Source of the DNA: Myxococcaceae bacterium
GTDB lineage: Bacteria; Myxococcota; Myxococcia; Myxococcales; Myxococcaceae
Assembly: GCA_004173515.1 (NCBI GenBank)
Contig: SECN01000001.1
Location: 1-64,000, forward strand
Length of the DNA stretch: 64,000 nucleotides
Direction: 5' to 3'
The translations under genes and the position numbers were made by a program. The first letter of the stretch is position 1, and each line of letters begins with the position of its first letter. Below are positions 37,514-46,874 of the stretch, one piece after another. A model generated the notes under the pieces. The model was given only the letters and a program-made list of their open reading frames with translations. It made no database searches and was not told the origin of the DNA.

Positions 37514-38437
37514 ATGAAGACGTCCCTACCTGCGAAGTGGGTGTTGCTTGGCGCGCTGCTCGCGGGATCCGCGCTGGCGGACGGACGTGAGCAGGCCGGC
37601 ATCCGGAGCCTGTTCCTGTCGAGCCAGCCAGACGCCGCGCCTCAACGTGTGTTCGTGAAGGGACAAAGGGTGACGGTCCTTCGCTTCGCGCAGGCGGTGG
37701 AGGTGGAGCGGACCCGCATGCTGGGAGGGGAAGGCCGGTTCGAGCCCCTCGGCATCGTCGGGCGGAAGGTCATCCTGGAACCTCGTCAGGATCTGGCTTC
37801 GGACGAGGGGTTCTCCCTGATGGTGACCCTGGCCGACGGGCGCGAAGTTCCCTTCCTGATTCGTCCCCACGGACAGGGGGAAGGTCGAGGCGCGGACCAG
37901 CAACTCGACGTCTTCGAGGATCACCAGAGTTGCGAAGCCACGGTGGCGGCGCTCCGCGAGTCGGCGCAGGAGAACAGGACCCTGCGCGCGGAACTGGAGA
38001 AGCTCCGCAAGGAGGAAGCCTCCGAGGACCATGCGCTGGCGGCACTGCTGGCCTCGGGCTCCGTGGCCCAGACGCCCTTCACGCTCGCGGACCACTTCTC
38101 CGGAAAGGATGCGGACGCGGCGTTGGACGGCTCCGTCTTTCGGGGCAACGGGAAGGCCGCGGTCATCTTCAAGGTGAAGAACCTCAACGCCACCCAGCCC
38201 TGGAGCGTGAAGTCCGTGCGCCTGGTGGGCATCTCGGACGCGAGGGAGCGTGCCGTGGCCCTGCGGTTGTCGGCAGCGGAAATCGCGCCGGGTACTTCCG
38301 GCGTGGTGGCACTGGTCGCGGATGGGAGCGCATTCTTGGACGAGGGCACGCTGACCTCCCTGTTCCTGGAGCTGTACCGTCAGGACGGGCTTCGGCAGGC
38401 CATGGTTCAACTGGATCCGCACCTGATCGGAAAGTAA
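37514..38437 (+). CDS. Exported DUF2381-like myxobacterial protein
   Basis: This 307-aa protein has a signal peptide (MKTSLPAKWVLLGALLAGSALA). It then follows the pattern of the DUF2381/TIGR02268 family known from Myxococcus: an early beta domain with REVPFLIRPH, a coiled-coil middle (ALRESAQENRTLRAELEKL) and a late beta domain (AAVIFKVKNLNATQPWSVKSV). Members are paralogous and usually sit near Ser/Thr kinases or lipoproteins, and their function is unknown. It is divergent from the barrel operon with 183 bp between. A small lipoprotein gene follows after 10 bp. The family assignment is from memory of its pattern. Confidence 0.65.
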   Translation: MKTSLPAKWVLLGALLAGSALADGREQAGIRSLFLSSQPDAAPQRVFVKGQRVTVLRFAQAVEVERTRMLGGEGRFEPLGIVGRKVILEPRQDLASDEGFSLMVTLADGREVPFLIRPHGQGEGRGADQQLDVFEDHQSCEATVAALRESAQENRTLRAELEKLRKEEASEDHALAALLASGSVAQTPFTLADHFSGKDADAALDGSVFRGNGKAAVIFKVKNLNATQPWSVKSVRLVGISDARERAVALRLSAAEIAPGTSGVVALVADGSAFLDEGTLTSLFLELYRQDGLRQAMVQLDPHLIGK

Positions 38438-38447
38438 GAGCGACCGG

Positions 38448-38945
38448 ATGAGTTCCCGCAAATGCATGTACGTGGGGTGGATGGGCCTGCTGGGATTGTC
38501 GTTGGGCTGCGCCACGGTCCCTGGAGAGGTTCGCCTTCGAGCCGATGGCACACCCCTGTCGGAGAAGTGCCCGGAGAAGTCGCAGGAGGTCATGAAGTAT
38601 CTGCGGCTCTTCGTGGGGGAGGCCGCCTGGGTCCAACTGGATGCGAACCAAAGCCGAGCGGACACCATCACCCTCTACGACGGTCCCATCGAAAGCGTGC
38701 TGGATGAGGACATCGGGACCCTGGATGCGCCGGCCCGGCTCTACGGGCGCGTCTGGACCGGAGGGACTCAACCGGTCATCCGCTACTACTCGGCCCAGTC
38801 CATGAAGGGCGGAGACATCATCCCCATTTGCGCCGTGGCACGGCTTGGGTTCGGACAGTTGCGCAAGCTGCCGGAGTCCAAGCCGGGAACAGCGGTCCTC
38901 GCTTCACCGCGAGCAGGGGTCTACATCGTCAACGAGTTCCGGTGA
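38448..38945 (+). CDS. Small lipoprotein paired with the DUF2381-like gene
   Basis: A 165-aa protein starts at ATG 38448 and has a lipoprotein signal ending LSLGC. The mature part contains CPEKSQEVMKYLRLFVG, a beta-rich central section (LYGRVWTGGTQPVIRYYSA) and a C-terminal strand ending GVYIVNEFR. It follows the DUF2381-like gene after 10 bp and is surely in the same operon. I know no function for this family. Confidence 0.65.
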   Translation: MSSRKCMYVGWMGLLGLSLGCATVPGEVRLRADGTPLSEKCPEKSQEVMKYLRLFVGEAAWVQLDANQSRADTITLYDGPIESVLDEDIGTLDAPARLYGRVWTGGTQPVIRYYSAQSMKGGDIIPICAVARLGFGQLRKLPESKPGTAVLASPRAGVYIVNEFR

Positions 38946-39127
38946 GGTCCTGAGGCCCAGGCCAACAGGCGCTCCACCCCCCTCCGGCATGTCAGGTGGT
39001 CATCGCGGGTGACGCTGTCCACCCTCGGGGCATGGCCGACGAACGCCCGAGCGGCCGTGCTGCCAGGCCCGCGCTGCGGTTCCCAGGCCATGGCCGCAAG
39101 CGGCGAGGACCGGCCCCGAAGCGCACG

Positions 39128-39409
39128 GGCCCACCTGCCTGGAGTGAGCCCGTGGAGGCGCTGTGCGCACGGCTGGGCACCACGCCCCAGGGGCTGCCAC
39201 AGGAAGAGGCCGAGGCGCGGCTCGCCTCGGGTGGCCCCAACACGGCGGAGGCCCGGCACCGGCGCTCGCTGCCGGTGGAACTCCTCCTGCGCTTCGGCAA
39301 CCCGCTGGTGCTCGTGTTGCTGGTCGCTTGTGGTGTGTCGGCCGGCGTCCATGACCTGACCAGGTCCGCCATCATCGCCGTCATCGTCCGCCGCTTCGGC
39401 ACCGCGTGA
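39128..39409 (+). pseudogene. N-terminal remnant of a cation P-type ATPase
   Basis: The frame (open from 38996) contains WSEPVEALCARLGTTPQGL, then the 'GPN' motif of P-type ATPases (EAEARLASGGPNTAEA). The first membrane segment follows (LLRFGNPLVLVLLVACGVSAG), and then the start of the second (SAIIAVIV). At that point the homology ends and the frame stops at 39409. A complete enzyme is ~800-900 aa, so about 90% is gone: the phosphorylated DKTGT region and everything after it are absent from the following DNA. The RND exporter starts 162 bp further on. This looks like a deletion scar rather than a functional gene. Confidence 0.65.
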
Positions 39410-39571
39410 CACGGCCCCGGAGGGCAGGGCCTCCGCCTCCTGGTGGACACCCTCCTGCCCCACGTGTCCTGCATCGGGCGCGTGACGCGGAGGCACCGGG
39501 ACGCCTCGCCGCCCCGAGGGCTATCGCAGCAGCAGCCCAGGTGCACGCACGGGCCAGGAGCCTTCGTGTCC

Positions 39572-42034
39572 ATGCGTCACGTCGAACGGGAGATGTTCGC
39601 ACGTGCCTTCGTCGGCGGGCTCGTCCGCCACCGCCACGTCGTCCTCGGTGTCGCGGCGCTGCTCACCGCGGTGGGCGCGGCCTTGACCGTCTCCCTCTAC
39701 GGAGACCTGCGCAGTGAGGTGGAGGAGCTGCTGCCCTCCACGGCCCCCAGCGTGGTGTCCGCTCGGGTCCTCGGTCCCCGGCTGTATGACGTGAACCACC
39801 TGTCGGTCGTGCTGGAAGGCGACGACCCGGCCGCGCTCAGACGCTTCGCGGATGCCTTCGCCGCCCGGGTGCGCGCGCTGCCCCCTTCCCAGGTGCGGGA
39901 GGTGGAGTACCGCAGCGACGCGGAGCTCGATTACGTGCGCCGCTTCGGCCTCTTCTACCTGTCCGTCCCCGAACTCCAGACGCTGCTCCAGCGCGTGCGC
40001 GCCCGGCTCCAATGGGAGGCACGCCACGCGAACCCCTTCGTCGTGGACCTGGTGGGGGACGACACGCCCCCGTCCCTGGACCTGCCCGGCCTCGCGCCGT
40101 CGTCGGGTGGAGCGCTCGCGTCGGTGGAGCGCTTCAAGGATGGCTATTTCCAGAGTGCGGATGGCAAGCGACTGGTGTTGCTCATCCGGCCGCCGGAGGC
40201 CACCACCGGGTATGCCTTCAACCACGCGCTGCTGGAGCGCGTGAAGGCCGAAGCCCAGGCCCTGGCCGCGCGGTTCCCGGGAGCCCCCTCCCGCATCGGC
40301 TACGACGGCGAGGTCGCCACGATGTCCGAGGAGCAGGCTTCGCTCCGGCAGGACCTGGTCCTGTCCGGCGTGCTGGTGGTGTCGGGCGTGTCGCTGGTGC
40401 TGTGGCTGTACTTCCGGAGGTGGCGGGCCCTGCTGGCCATCGTCGGTTCGCTGGCCGTGGGGTGCGCCGTCACGTTCGGTCTGGCGAAGGGGCTGATTGG
40501 CCACCTCAATGCCAACACCGCGTTCCTGGGCTCCATCGTGGTGGGCAATGGCATCAACGCCGCCATCATCTTCATGGCCCGCTACCTGGAGGAGCGTCGG
40601 GCGGGCGTGTCCGTGGAGGACGCGCTTCCGCTCGCCTGGAGCCGGACGCTGGTGCCCACCTTCGTCGCGTCGTTCGCTGCGGGACTGGCCTATCTGGCGC
40701 TGTCGGTGACGCGCTTCCGGGGCTTCAACCAGTTCGGCGTCATCGGGGGGCTGGGCATGGCGCTCTGCTGGGTGTCTGCCTATGTCGTGCTGCCGCCGCT
40801 GCTCGCGACGCTCGAAGGACGGCGCCCCATGGACTTCTCCCAGGTCCACGGCGCGGCGCGGCTGACGGCGGTCCTGGCCCGTGGGGTGGAGCACCGCCGA
40901 CGCCTCATCCAGGCCCTCGCGCTGGCCCTGCTGGTGGCGTCGGGTGTGGCCATCGCGACGTACCGGGGCGAGCTGGTGGAGTCCGACTTCAACAAGCTCC
41001 GGGCCCGCGACAGCCAGAAGAACGGCTCCATCTACTGGGGACAGCAGGTGGACGCGGTCTTCCAGACGTACCTCACGCCCATCGCCATCGTCGCGGACAC
41101 CCCGGCGGACCTCCAACGTGTCGTCACGGCGCTGGATGCGAGGCAACGGGGGCTCGGGGCCGAGGCGCCCCTGCGTGAGGTGCGCACCGCGAACACGCTG
41201 TTGCCGGATGCTCCGGAGACGAAGCTGCCGCTGCTGCGCGAGCTGCGCCAGTTGCTGCCCGACTCCCGGGTGGCGAGCCTGCCCCCGGACGCCCGCGAGG
41301 AAGTGACGCGCTACCTTCCGCCCGTGGACGCGCGTCCGCCCCGCTGGGAGGACCTGCCGCCCACGCTGCGCCAGCCGCTCACCGAAAGGGACGGCACGGT
41401 GGGGCGCATCGCGTTCGCCTATCCCAGGCACGTGGGCGCCATCGACGCGAAGTATGGTCGTGAGCTCACGGACGTCATCCGGGGGGCCATCCAGGACGCG
41501 GGTGGGCATGCGCTGGTGACGGGCCGTCCGCTGCTCATCACGGACATCACGGAGGCCATCCTGCATGACGGTCCCCGGGCCACGCTGCTCGCGTTCGCCG
41601 TGGTGACGCTGCTGGTGTTCGCGGTGGTTCGGAGTCCGAGGCCCGCGGCCATGGTGCTGAGCGGGTTGTTGATGGGGGTGGTGTGGCTGGTGGGGCTGGG
41701 CGCGGCGCTGCGGCTGCGGTTGAACTTCCTCAACTTCGTGGTGCTGCCCATCACCTTCGGCATCGGCGTGGACTACGCGGCGAACCTGGTGCTGCGCTAT
41801 CGGCAGGAGGGGCCGGGGTCGTTCACGCGGGTGATGGATGACACGGGAGGCGCGGTGGCGCTGTGCTCGTCCACGACCATCATCGGCTATGCGTCGCTCA
41901 TCTTCTCCAACAACCAGGCGCTCGCGGGCTTCGGCCTGCTGGCGTCATTGGGCGAGGTGGCCTGTCTGTCCGCCGCGCTGCTGGCGCTGCCTGCGTTCTT
42001 TTTCGCGCCGTCCATGCAATCGCGCGGTCGCTGA
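39572..42034 (+). CDS. RND/MMPL-family exporter
   Basis: This 820-aa protein is translated from ATG 39572 (MRHVEREMFARAFVGGL), with a GGAG ~11 bases upstream; the 43 extra codons before it are low-complexity. It shows the duplicated RND layout: TM1, a large periplasmic loop (~residues 40-270), a group of five TMs (LVLSGVLVVSGVSLVLWLYF onward), TM7, a second loop and five more TMs. The second group contains the conserved TFGIGVDYAANLVLRYR. This resembles hopanoid-associated HpnN and MMPL lipid exporters. No membrane-fusion or TolC-like partner is adjacent. The substrate is probably a lipid, but this is inference. Confidence 0.8.
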   Translation: MRHVEREMFARAFVGGLVRHRHVVLGVAALLTAVGAALTVSLYGDLRSEVEELLPSTAPSVVSARVLGPRLYDVNHLSVVLEGDDPAALRRFADAFAARVRALPPSQVREVEYRSDAELDYVRRFGLFYLSVPELQTLLQRVRARLQWEARHANPFVVDLVGDDTPPSLDLPGLAPSSGGALASVERFKDGYFQSADGKRLVLLIRPPEATTGYAFNHALLERVKAEAQALAARFPGAPSRIGYDGEVATMSEEQASLRQDLVLSGVLVVSGVSLVLWLYFRRWRALLAIVGSLAVGCAVTFGLAKGLIGHLNANTAFLGSIVVGNGINAAIIFMARYLEERRAGVSVEDALPLAWSRTLVPTFVASFAAGLAYLALSVTRFRGFNQFGVIGGLGMALCWVSAYVVLPPLLATLEGRRPMDFSQVHGAARLTAVLARGVEHRRRLIQALALALLVASGVAIATYRGELVESDFNKLRARDSQKNGSIYWGQQVDAVFQTYLTPIAIVADTPADLQRVVTALDARQRGLGAEAPLREVRTANTLLPDAPETKLPLLRELRQLLPDSRVASLPPDAREEVTRYLPPVDARPPRWEDLPPTLRQPLTERDGTVGRIAFAYPRHVGAIDAKYGRELTDVIRGAIQDAGGHALVTGRPLLITDITEAILHDGPRATLLAFAVVTLLVFAVVRSPRPAAMVLSGLLMGVVWLVGLGAALRLRLNFLNFVVLPITFGIGVDYAANLVLRYRQEGPGSFTRVMDDTGGAVALCSSTTIIGYASLIFSNNQALAGFGLLASLGEVACLSAALLALPAFFFAPSMQSRGR

Positions 42035-42049
42035 GGCGTGTGGAGGCTC

Positions 42050-43549
42050 ATGAGTCGAGACCCCATGAACTGGAACTCCGTGCGCCTGCTGAGCGTCCTC
42101 GCCGCCGTCCTTCTGTTCGTGCCCGTCGCGGGTGCCGCGTCGCGGCAACAGGAGCTGGACCGGCTGGTCACCCAGTACCATCAACTGCGCCAGTTCAACG
42201 GCGCGGTGCTCGTGGCCAACGAGAAGGGGATTGTCTTCAAGAAGGGCTACGGCTTCGCCAACTTCGAATGGCAGGTGCCGAACACGCCGGACACGAAGTT
42301 CCGCCTGGCTTCCGTGTCGAAGCAGTTCACCGCGATGGTCGTCTTGCAACTCGTGGCGGAGGGCAAGCTCCACCTGGACGACCCGCTCGTGAAGCTGCTG
42401 CCGGACTACCGCCAGGACACGGGCGCGCGCGTCACCCTCACGCACCTGCTGAACCACACCTCGGGCATCCCCAGCTACACGTCCGCGCCCGGCTTCTTCG
42501 AGAAGGTGTCGCGCAATCCCTACAAGGTCGCGGACTTCGTGAAGCAGTTCGCCAGCGGCGACCTGGAGTTCGAGCCCGGCTCGAAGTTCGCCTACAACAA
42601 CTCCGGCTACTTCCTGCTCGGCGCCATCATCGAGCGCACCACCGGCAAGACGTATGCGCAGGCGGTCCAGGAGCGCATCTTCGACAAGCTGGGGATGAAG
42701 AGCTCCGGCTACGACGTGTACGCCACGGTGCTCCCCAAGCGTGCGAGCGGCTACGAACTCAAGCCGGAGGGCTACATCAACGCGCCCTACCTGGACATGT
42801 CCATCCCGTACGCGGCCGGCTCGCTGTACTCCACGGTGGAGGACCTCTACCTCTGGGACCGCGCGCTCTACACGGACACGCTGCTGCCCGCCGCGCTCAA
42901 GGAGAAGATGTTCACGCCGGGCCTGGAGAAGTACGGCTTCGGGTGGACCATCGAACCGATGAAGCTCCAGGACGACAAGACGGAGCTGGGCATGGTGACG
43001 CACAGCGGCGGCATCAACGGGTTCAGCACCCGCATCTACCGCGCGCCCGCGAGCCGGGAGGTCGTCATCCTCCTGGACAACACGTCGCGTGGCGACAAGC
43101 TCAAGGAGCTCTCCAGCGGGTTGTTCAGCGCCCTGCATGGCATCGCGCCCCGGGCGCCCCGGCCCGGCATCCAGGAGACCTTGAGCGCGACGCTCGACAA
43201 GGCGCCCGTGGCGGAGGTCATCGCCCGGTACCGCGAGCTGAAGGCGAAGAAGCCGGACGCGTATGACTTCTCCGCCGGGCAGCTCAACAGCCTGGGCTAT
43301 CAGTACCTCGGCGCGGGGCGGGCTCCGGACGCCATCGAGCTCTTCAAGCTGAACGTGGAGATGTTCCCGAAGGACGCGAACCTCTACGACAGCCTGGGGG
43401 AGGCGTACTTGGCGCAGGGGGACAAGGAGCGGGCCCGGGTGAACTACAGCAAGGCGTTGGAACTGGAGCCGGGCATGCCGAGCGCGGAGGCGGCGCTCAA
43501 GGCGATGGGGGCTCCGGGGAGTCCGCCCGCGTCGAAGGTTTCGCAGTAG
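42050..43549 (+). CDS. Secreted class-C beta-lactamase-like serine hydrolase with TPR tail
   Basis: The 499-aa product starts at ATG 42050, preceded by GGAGG (spacing only three bases); ATG 42065 is the alternative. A signal peptide ends at VAGAAS. Residues ~35-380 are a beta-lactamase/D-alanyl-carboxypeptidase fold with the nucleophile motif SVSK, the YxN motif YNNSGYF and the HxG motif THSGGINGF. The last ~90 residues form two tetratricopeptide repeats (NSLGYQYLGAGRAPDAIELF, YDSLGEAYLAQGDKERARVNY). Such proteins often act on D-amino-acid peptides or esters. It follows the RND gene by 15 bp and is probably co-transcribed. Confidence 0.85.
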   Translation: MSRDPMNWNSVRLLSVLAAVLLFVPVAGAASRQQELDRLVTQYHQLRQFNGAVLVANEKGIVFKKGYGFANFEWQVPNTPDTKFRLASVSKQFTAMVVLQLVAEGKLHLDDPLVKLLPDYRQDTGARVTLTHLLNHTSGIPSYTSAPGFFEKVSRNPYKVADFVKQFASGDLEFEPGSKFAYNNSGYFLLGAIIERTTGKTYAQAVQERIFDKLGMKSSGYDVYATVLPKRASGYELKPEGYINAPYLDMSIPYAAGSLYSTVEDLYLWDRALYTDTLLPAALKEKMFTPGLEKYGFGWTIEPMKLQDDKTELGMVTHSGGINGFSTRIYRAPASREVVILLDNTSRGDKLKELSSGLFSALHGIAPRAPRPGIQETLSATLDKAPVAEVIARYRELKAKKPDAYDFSAGQLNSLGYQYLGAGRAPDAIELFKLNVEMFPKDANLYDSLGEAYLAQGDKERARVNYSKALELEPGMPSAEAALKAMGAPGSPPASKVSQ

Positions 43550-43644
43550 GACGTCCACGGCCTCCTCTAGGAGGAAACGAATGCGGACCGGTCCCGTGGC
43601 GTTCTGCTAGGGACCGTCCCGCGGTACTTCCTGGAGGTGTCTGG

Positions 43645-44217
43645 ATGAAGCTCTATTTCAATCCGAAGAGTCGTGCGGTGATCGCCAAGTGGATGCTCGA
43701 TGAGTGCGGCGCCGAGTACGAGGTCGTCCCCATCAGCTTCGAGAAGGGCGAGCACAAGGCGCCCGAGTTCCTGAAGATCAACCCGGCCGGCAAGCTGCCC
43801 GCGCTGGTGGACGGAGATACCCGCGTGTTCGAGGGCGCGGCCATCTGTATGTACCTGGCCGAGAAGTACCCCCAGGCGAACCTCGCGCCGAAGGTGGGCT
43901 CGCCGGAGCGCGGCCGGTTCCTGTCCCTGATGGTGTACTCGACGTCGCAGTTGGAGCCCTCCATGGGCGACTTCCTGCTGAAGGCCCCGACGGCGCCCAC
44001 GCGCGGTTGGACGGACTTCGAGGGTGCCCTGAACGCGGTGGAGCGCGAGCTGGGCGACGGGCCCTACCTGTTCGGAGACTGGTTCACCGCGGCCGACGTG
44101 ATGATCGGCTCGATGTTCATGTGGCAGCGCATGTTCGGCTCCAAGTCGGGCCGTCCCAAGATTGACGCCTACGTGGACCGGCTCGCCGCCCGCCCCAAGG
44201 GCATGAAGATGGGCTGA
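43645..44217 (+). CDS. Glutathione S-transferase family protein
   Basis: A 190-aa protein opens with a thioredoxin-fold GST N-terminal domain (MKLYFNPKSRAVIAKWML, then INPAGKLPALVDGD and the glutathione-binding FEGAAICMYLAE). A helical C-terminal domain follows with the N-capping box YLFGDWFTAADVMIG. It is slightly shorter than average (~200-220). A Ser (S10) takes the usual catalytic position. ATG 43645 is preceded by GGAGG (43632-43636) with eight bases of spacing. It stands alone between the serine hydrolase and the M23 gene. Confidence 0.9.
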   Translation: MKLYFNPKSRAVIAKWMLDECGAEYEVVPISFEKGEHKAPEFLKINPAGKLPALVDGDTRVFEGAAICMYLAEKYPQANLAPKVGSPERGRFLSLMVYSTSQLEPSMGDFLLKAPTAPTRGWTDFEGALNAVERELGDGPYLFGDWFTAADVMIGSMFMWQRMFGSKSGRPKIDAYVDRLAARPKGMKMG

Positions 44218-44306
44218 CCCCGGCAGGGGGTGAGGAGAAAAAAGGGGTCATTTCGTTGGGTGGGGGCAGGCGCGAAACCAGCGCCCCCATCCAAGGAGCA
44301 GCACCC

Positions 44307-46214
44307 ATGTCCCCACGCCTTCGTTCCGTCGTCCGGCTCACCGCCGTGGCCGCCGCGACCTTCAGCGTCGGCGCTTCCGCGCAGACCTATGCCTTTCCCG
44401 GCAGCAGCGCGGACCTCCCCGACGGCGGCCATTGGTGGATCTCCAGCGACCACGACGGCACGGAGAACCGGGACCTCAAGGCCGCGCGCTTCGACACCAC
44501 CACCAGCAGGTTCACCGGCGTGAAGCTCCCCTTCGCGGACTACGCCGTGAACCCCAAGAACTCCGACTGGGTCATCTACGGACTGCCCGTCTCCGCCATC
44601 GCGGACGGCGAGGTCATCACCTGCTGGCGCAACGCCCCGGAAGGTCTCAAGCCCGCGGTCCACGGCGGCGACGACGTGCCGCACCCCGGCCGCACCGCCA
44701 ATCCGCCCATCATCCCGCGCTCCGGCAACCACCTGAACATCCGCACGTCCGACGGGAAGGTCATCCTCTACGCGCACCTGCAGCCGGGCACCATCCCGGA
44801 GGCGCTGTGCCCCTTCAATGACACCTACGTGGCGGACGCCGAGGACCGCGTGGGTGACCTTCCCCGCGAGGTGATGGTCCCCACCGCGCAGCGGGCCTTC
44901 GTGAAGCGCGGGCAGTTCATCGGCCGCGTGGGCAGCTCCGGCGCTTCCTCGGGGCCGCACCTGCACGTGCACCTGAAGCCCATGCTGAGCGAGACGACGA
45001 TGGGCGAATCCCTGCCGCTGACCTTCTCCCAGGCGTGGCAGAAGAACGGGGCGGTGACGTACGACTCGTCGCTCGACTTCGTTCCGCTGCGCTCCGAAGC
45101 CCTCAACCAGTTCCCCTCCGCCATCCACCCCGACCCCCTGCTGCGCCGGGGCTCCATCACCGGTGACCCGGCGATGGAGGTGGCGATGACGTCCTCGGGC
45201 GACACGGTGGTGACCGCCACGCGCGACGTCTCCGGGCGGCTGGCGATGGGCTCCTGGCGGCTCGCGGGGGATGGCACCTTCACGAAGCTCCACGGCGCCA
45301 CCACCACGGACGCGTCCACCTACGTGTCCATCGCGAACCCCGGCCTGGGCCGCGACGTGGTGACGGCCGCGCGGGACGCAGACGGCAAGCTCAAGCTCAT
45401 CGCGTGGCGCGTGTCGTCCGGCGGCAGCTTCACCCGGCAGGCGGAGGGGGGCGGGGACGTGGTCTCCAGCCAGATGGCGCTCGCGTCCATGCCGGGCGGG
45501 AGCCTGGGTGTGGTGAGCGCCGTGCGCGATTCGGCGGGCCGCTTGAAGGTCAGCACCTGGGAGACCTCCTCCACCCTGGACACCTTCACCCGACGGGGCA
45601 ACGGCTTCGGTGAGGATGCCACGCACGTCTCGCTCGCGGCCGTCGCCAATGGCCGCGTCGTGGGGGACGTGGGCAGCAGCTTCAAGGGCGTCGTCACGGC
45701 GGTGCGCACCCCGGCCGGCAAGCTGAGCGTCACGGCCTGGGAGATCGGCTCCACGGGCCTGGTCTACAAGCGCGGCACCTACCTGGCCGGCGACGTGGCG
45801 GACGTGGCCATCAGCAGCATGTCCATCACCAACGTGCGGGACCTGGTGGTGGTCAGCGCCCGGCTGCCCACGGGCGTGCTGCGCAACATCTCCTTCGACA
45901 TCACCACTTCGGGACAGCTCCTGCGCCGCGACGACGAGGACGCGGCCGGCGTCCTGGACGTGCAGGCGGCGCGGGTGGTGGGGCAGCACCTGGTGACGTC
46001 GGTGCGCGACTCGGCCGGCAACCTGCGCGTGTTCACCTGGGACGTGGACGCGAACAGCCAGGTGCACCGCACCGGCCAGGAGCTGGCGGGCGACATCCTG
46101 GACGGCATGGCGCTCACCTCCACCTATGTGGGCGCCCGCTTCGTCATCTCCGCCGTGCGCCTGGCCTCCGGCGGCGACGTGCGGCTCATCGCCTGGGACG
46201 CGAACCTTCCGTAG
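44307..46214 (+). CDS. Secreted M23 peptidase with seven-unit propeller-like domain
   Basis: This 635-aa protein has GGAG eight bases before ATG 44307 and a signal peptide ending VGASAQ. Residues ~30-250 contain an M23/LytM endopeptidase domain: GNHLNIRTSDG with the first zinc His, YAHLQPG, GRVGSSGASSGPHLHVHLK with the catalytic HxH. These cleave peptide cross-links of cell walls. Residues ~290-635 contain seven related units around 'VVTAxRDxxGxLxLxxW' (DADGKLKLIAWRV, DSAGRLKVSTWET, TPAGKLSVTAWEI and so on). Seven units fit a propeller. Together they suggest a secreted wall-lytic enzyme with a binding propeller, useful to a predator. Confidence 0.8.
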   Translation: MSPRLRSVVRLTAVAAATFSVGASAQTYAFPGSSADLPDGGHWWISSDHDGTENRDLKAARFDTTTSRFTGVKLPFADYAVNPKNSDWVIYGLPVSAIADGEVITCWRNAPEGLKPAVHGGDDVPHPGRTANPPIIPRSGNHLNIRTSDGKVILYAHLQPGTIPEALCPFNDTYVADAEDRVGDLPREVMVPTAQRAFVKRGQFIGRVGSSGASSGPHLHVHLKPMLSETTMGESLPLTFSQAWQKNGAVTYDSSLDFVPLRSEALNQFPSAIHPDPLLRRGSITGDPAMEVAMTSSGDTVVTATRDVSGRLAMGSWRLAGDGTFTKLHGATTTDASTYVSIANPGLGRDVVTAARDADGKLKLIAWRVSSGGSFTRQAEGGGDVVSSQMALASMPGGSLGVVSAVRDSAGRLKVSTWETSSTLDTFTRRGNGFGEDATHVSLAAVANGRVVGDVGSSFKGVVTAVRTPAGKLSVTAWEIGSTGLVYKRGTYLAGDVADVAISSMSITNVRDLVVVSARLPTGVLRNISFDITTSGQLLRRDDEDAAGVLDVQAARVVGQHLVTSVRDSAGNLRVFTWDVDANSQVHRTGQELAGDILDGMALTSTYVGARFVISAVRLASGGDVRLIAWDANLP

Positions 46215-46328
46215 GGGGTGTCCGCCCCCGAGCACCGCCTCGGGGATTTGCCCGGTTTGCGCGACTCCACCTTGCCGCGTGGGAGGGATTCAACGACCAT
46301 CGGCGCCCTTTCCCGGAGGGGATGCATC

Positions 46329-46874
46329 TTGGAGCTGCGACACGGCCACTCCGCGGGGGCCTCGCCGGACGCCGGGCTGGACACGCTGCGGCGCGACCTG
46401 GAGAGGGCCCTCGCCCGCGTCTGCCCTCCGTCCCTCGCGGACCGGCGGGACGACCTGCTGCAGGTGGCGATGATGCGGGTGGTGGAGCTGCGCAAGCGGG
46501 ACCCGGAACACGCGGCCCTCACGCCCGCGTACCTGCACCGGGTGGCGTACACGGCGCTCATCGACGAGCTGCGCCGGGTGAACGCACGCAAGGAGGTGGC
46601 GCTGGAAGAAGTGGAGCAGGCGCCCGTGCAGCCCGTGGCGCCAGGAGACCCTGAGCGTTCGGCCGGCGCCGCGCAGATTGCCCGGGCCGTGCGCGACTGC
46701 CTCCAGGGCCTGGTGCAGGACCGCCGCCTCGCCGTGACGCTGCACCTTCAGGGGCACACCATCCCGGAGGCCGCGGAGCTGCTGGGCTGGGAGAGCAAGC
46801 GCACCGAGAACCTCATCTACCGCGGACTCAGCGCCCTGCGCGCCTGTCTCTCCATGAAGGGAATCGCGCCGTGA
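46329..46874 (+). CDS. ECF-type RNA polymerase sigma factor
   Basis: Region 2 (DDLLQVAMMRVVELRKR, YLHRVAYTALIDELRRVNAR) and region 4 (VQDRRLAVTLHLQGHTIPEAAELLGWESKRTENLIYRGLSAL) identify a sigma-70 family member. I chose TTG 46329 because a GGAGGGG lies seven bases upstream and the protein then begins LELRHGHSAGASPDA; this gives 181 aa. GTG 46218 would add 37 residues that do not look like part of the family. The stop overlaps the GTG of the anti-sigma-like gene (GTGA), so the pair is coupled. It heads an operon that ends in a CHAT protease. Confidence 0.8.
   Translation: MELRHGHSAGASPDAGLDTLRRDLERALARVCPPSLADRRDDLLQVAMMRVVELRKRDPEHAALTPAYLHRVAYTALIDELRRVNARKEVALEEVEQAPVQPVAPGDPERSAGAAQIARAVRDCLQGLVQDRRLAVTLHLQGHTIPEAAELLGWESKRTENLIYRGLSALRACLSMKGIAP

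Noticed and set aside
44215-44250. TGACCCC/GGGGTCA inverted repeat after the glutathione transferase as terminator
   Set aside because: Only 7 bp, separated by 22 bases and lacking a proper T-run; too weak to list as a feature.
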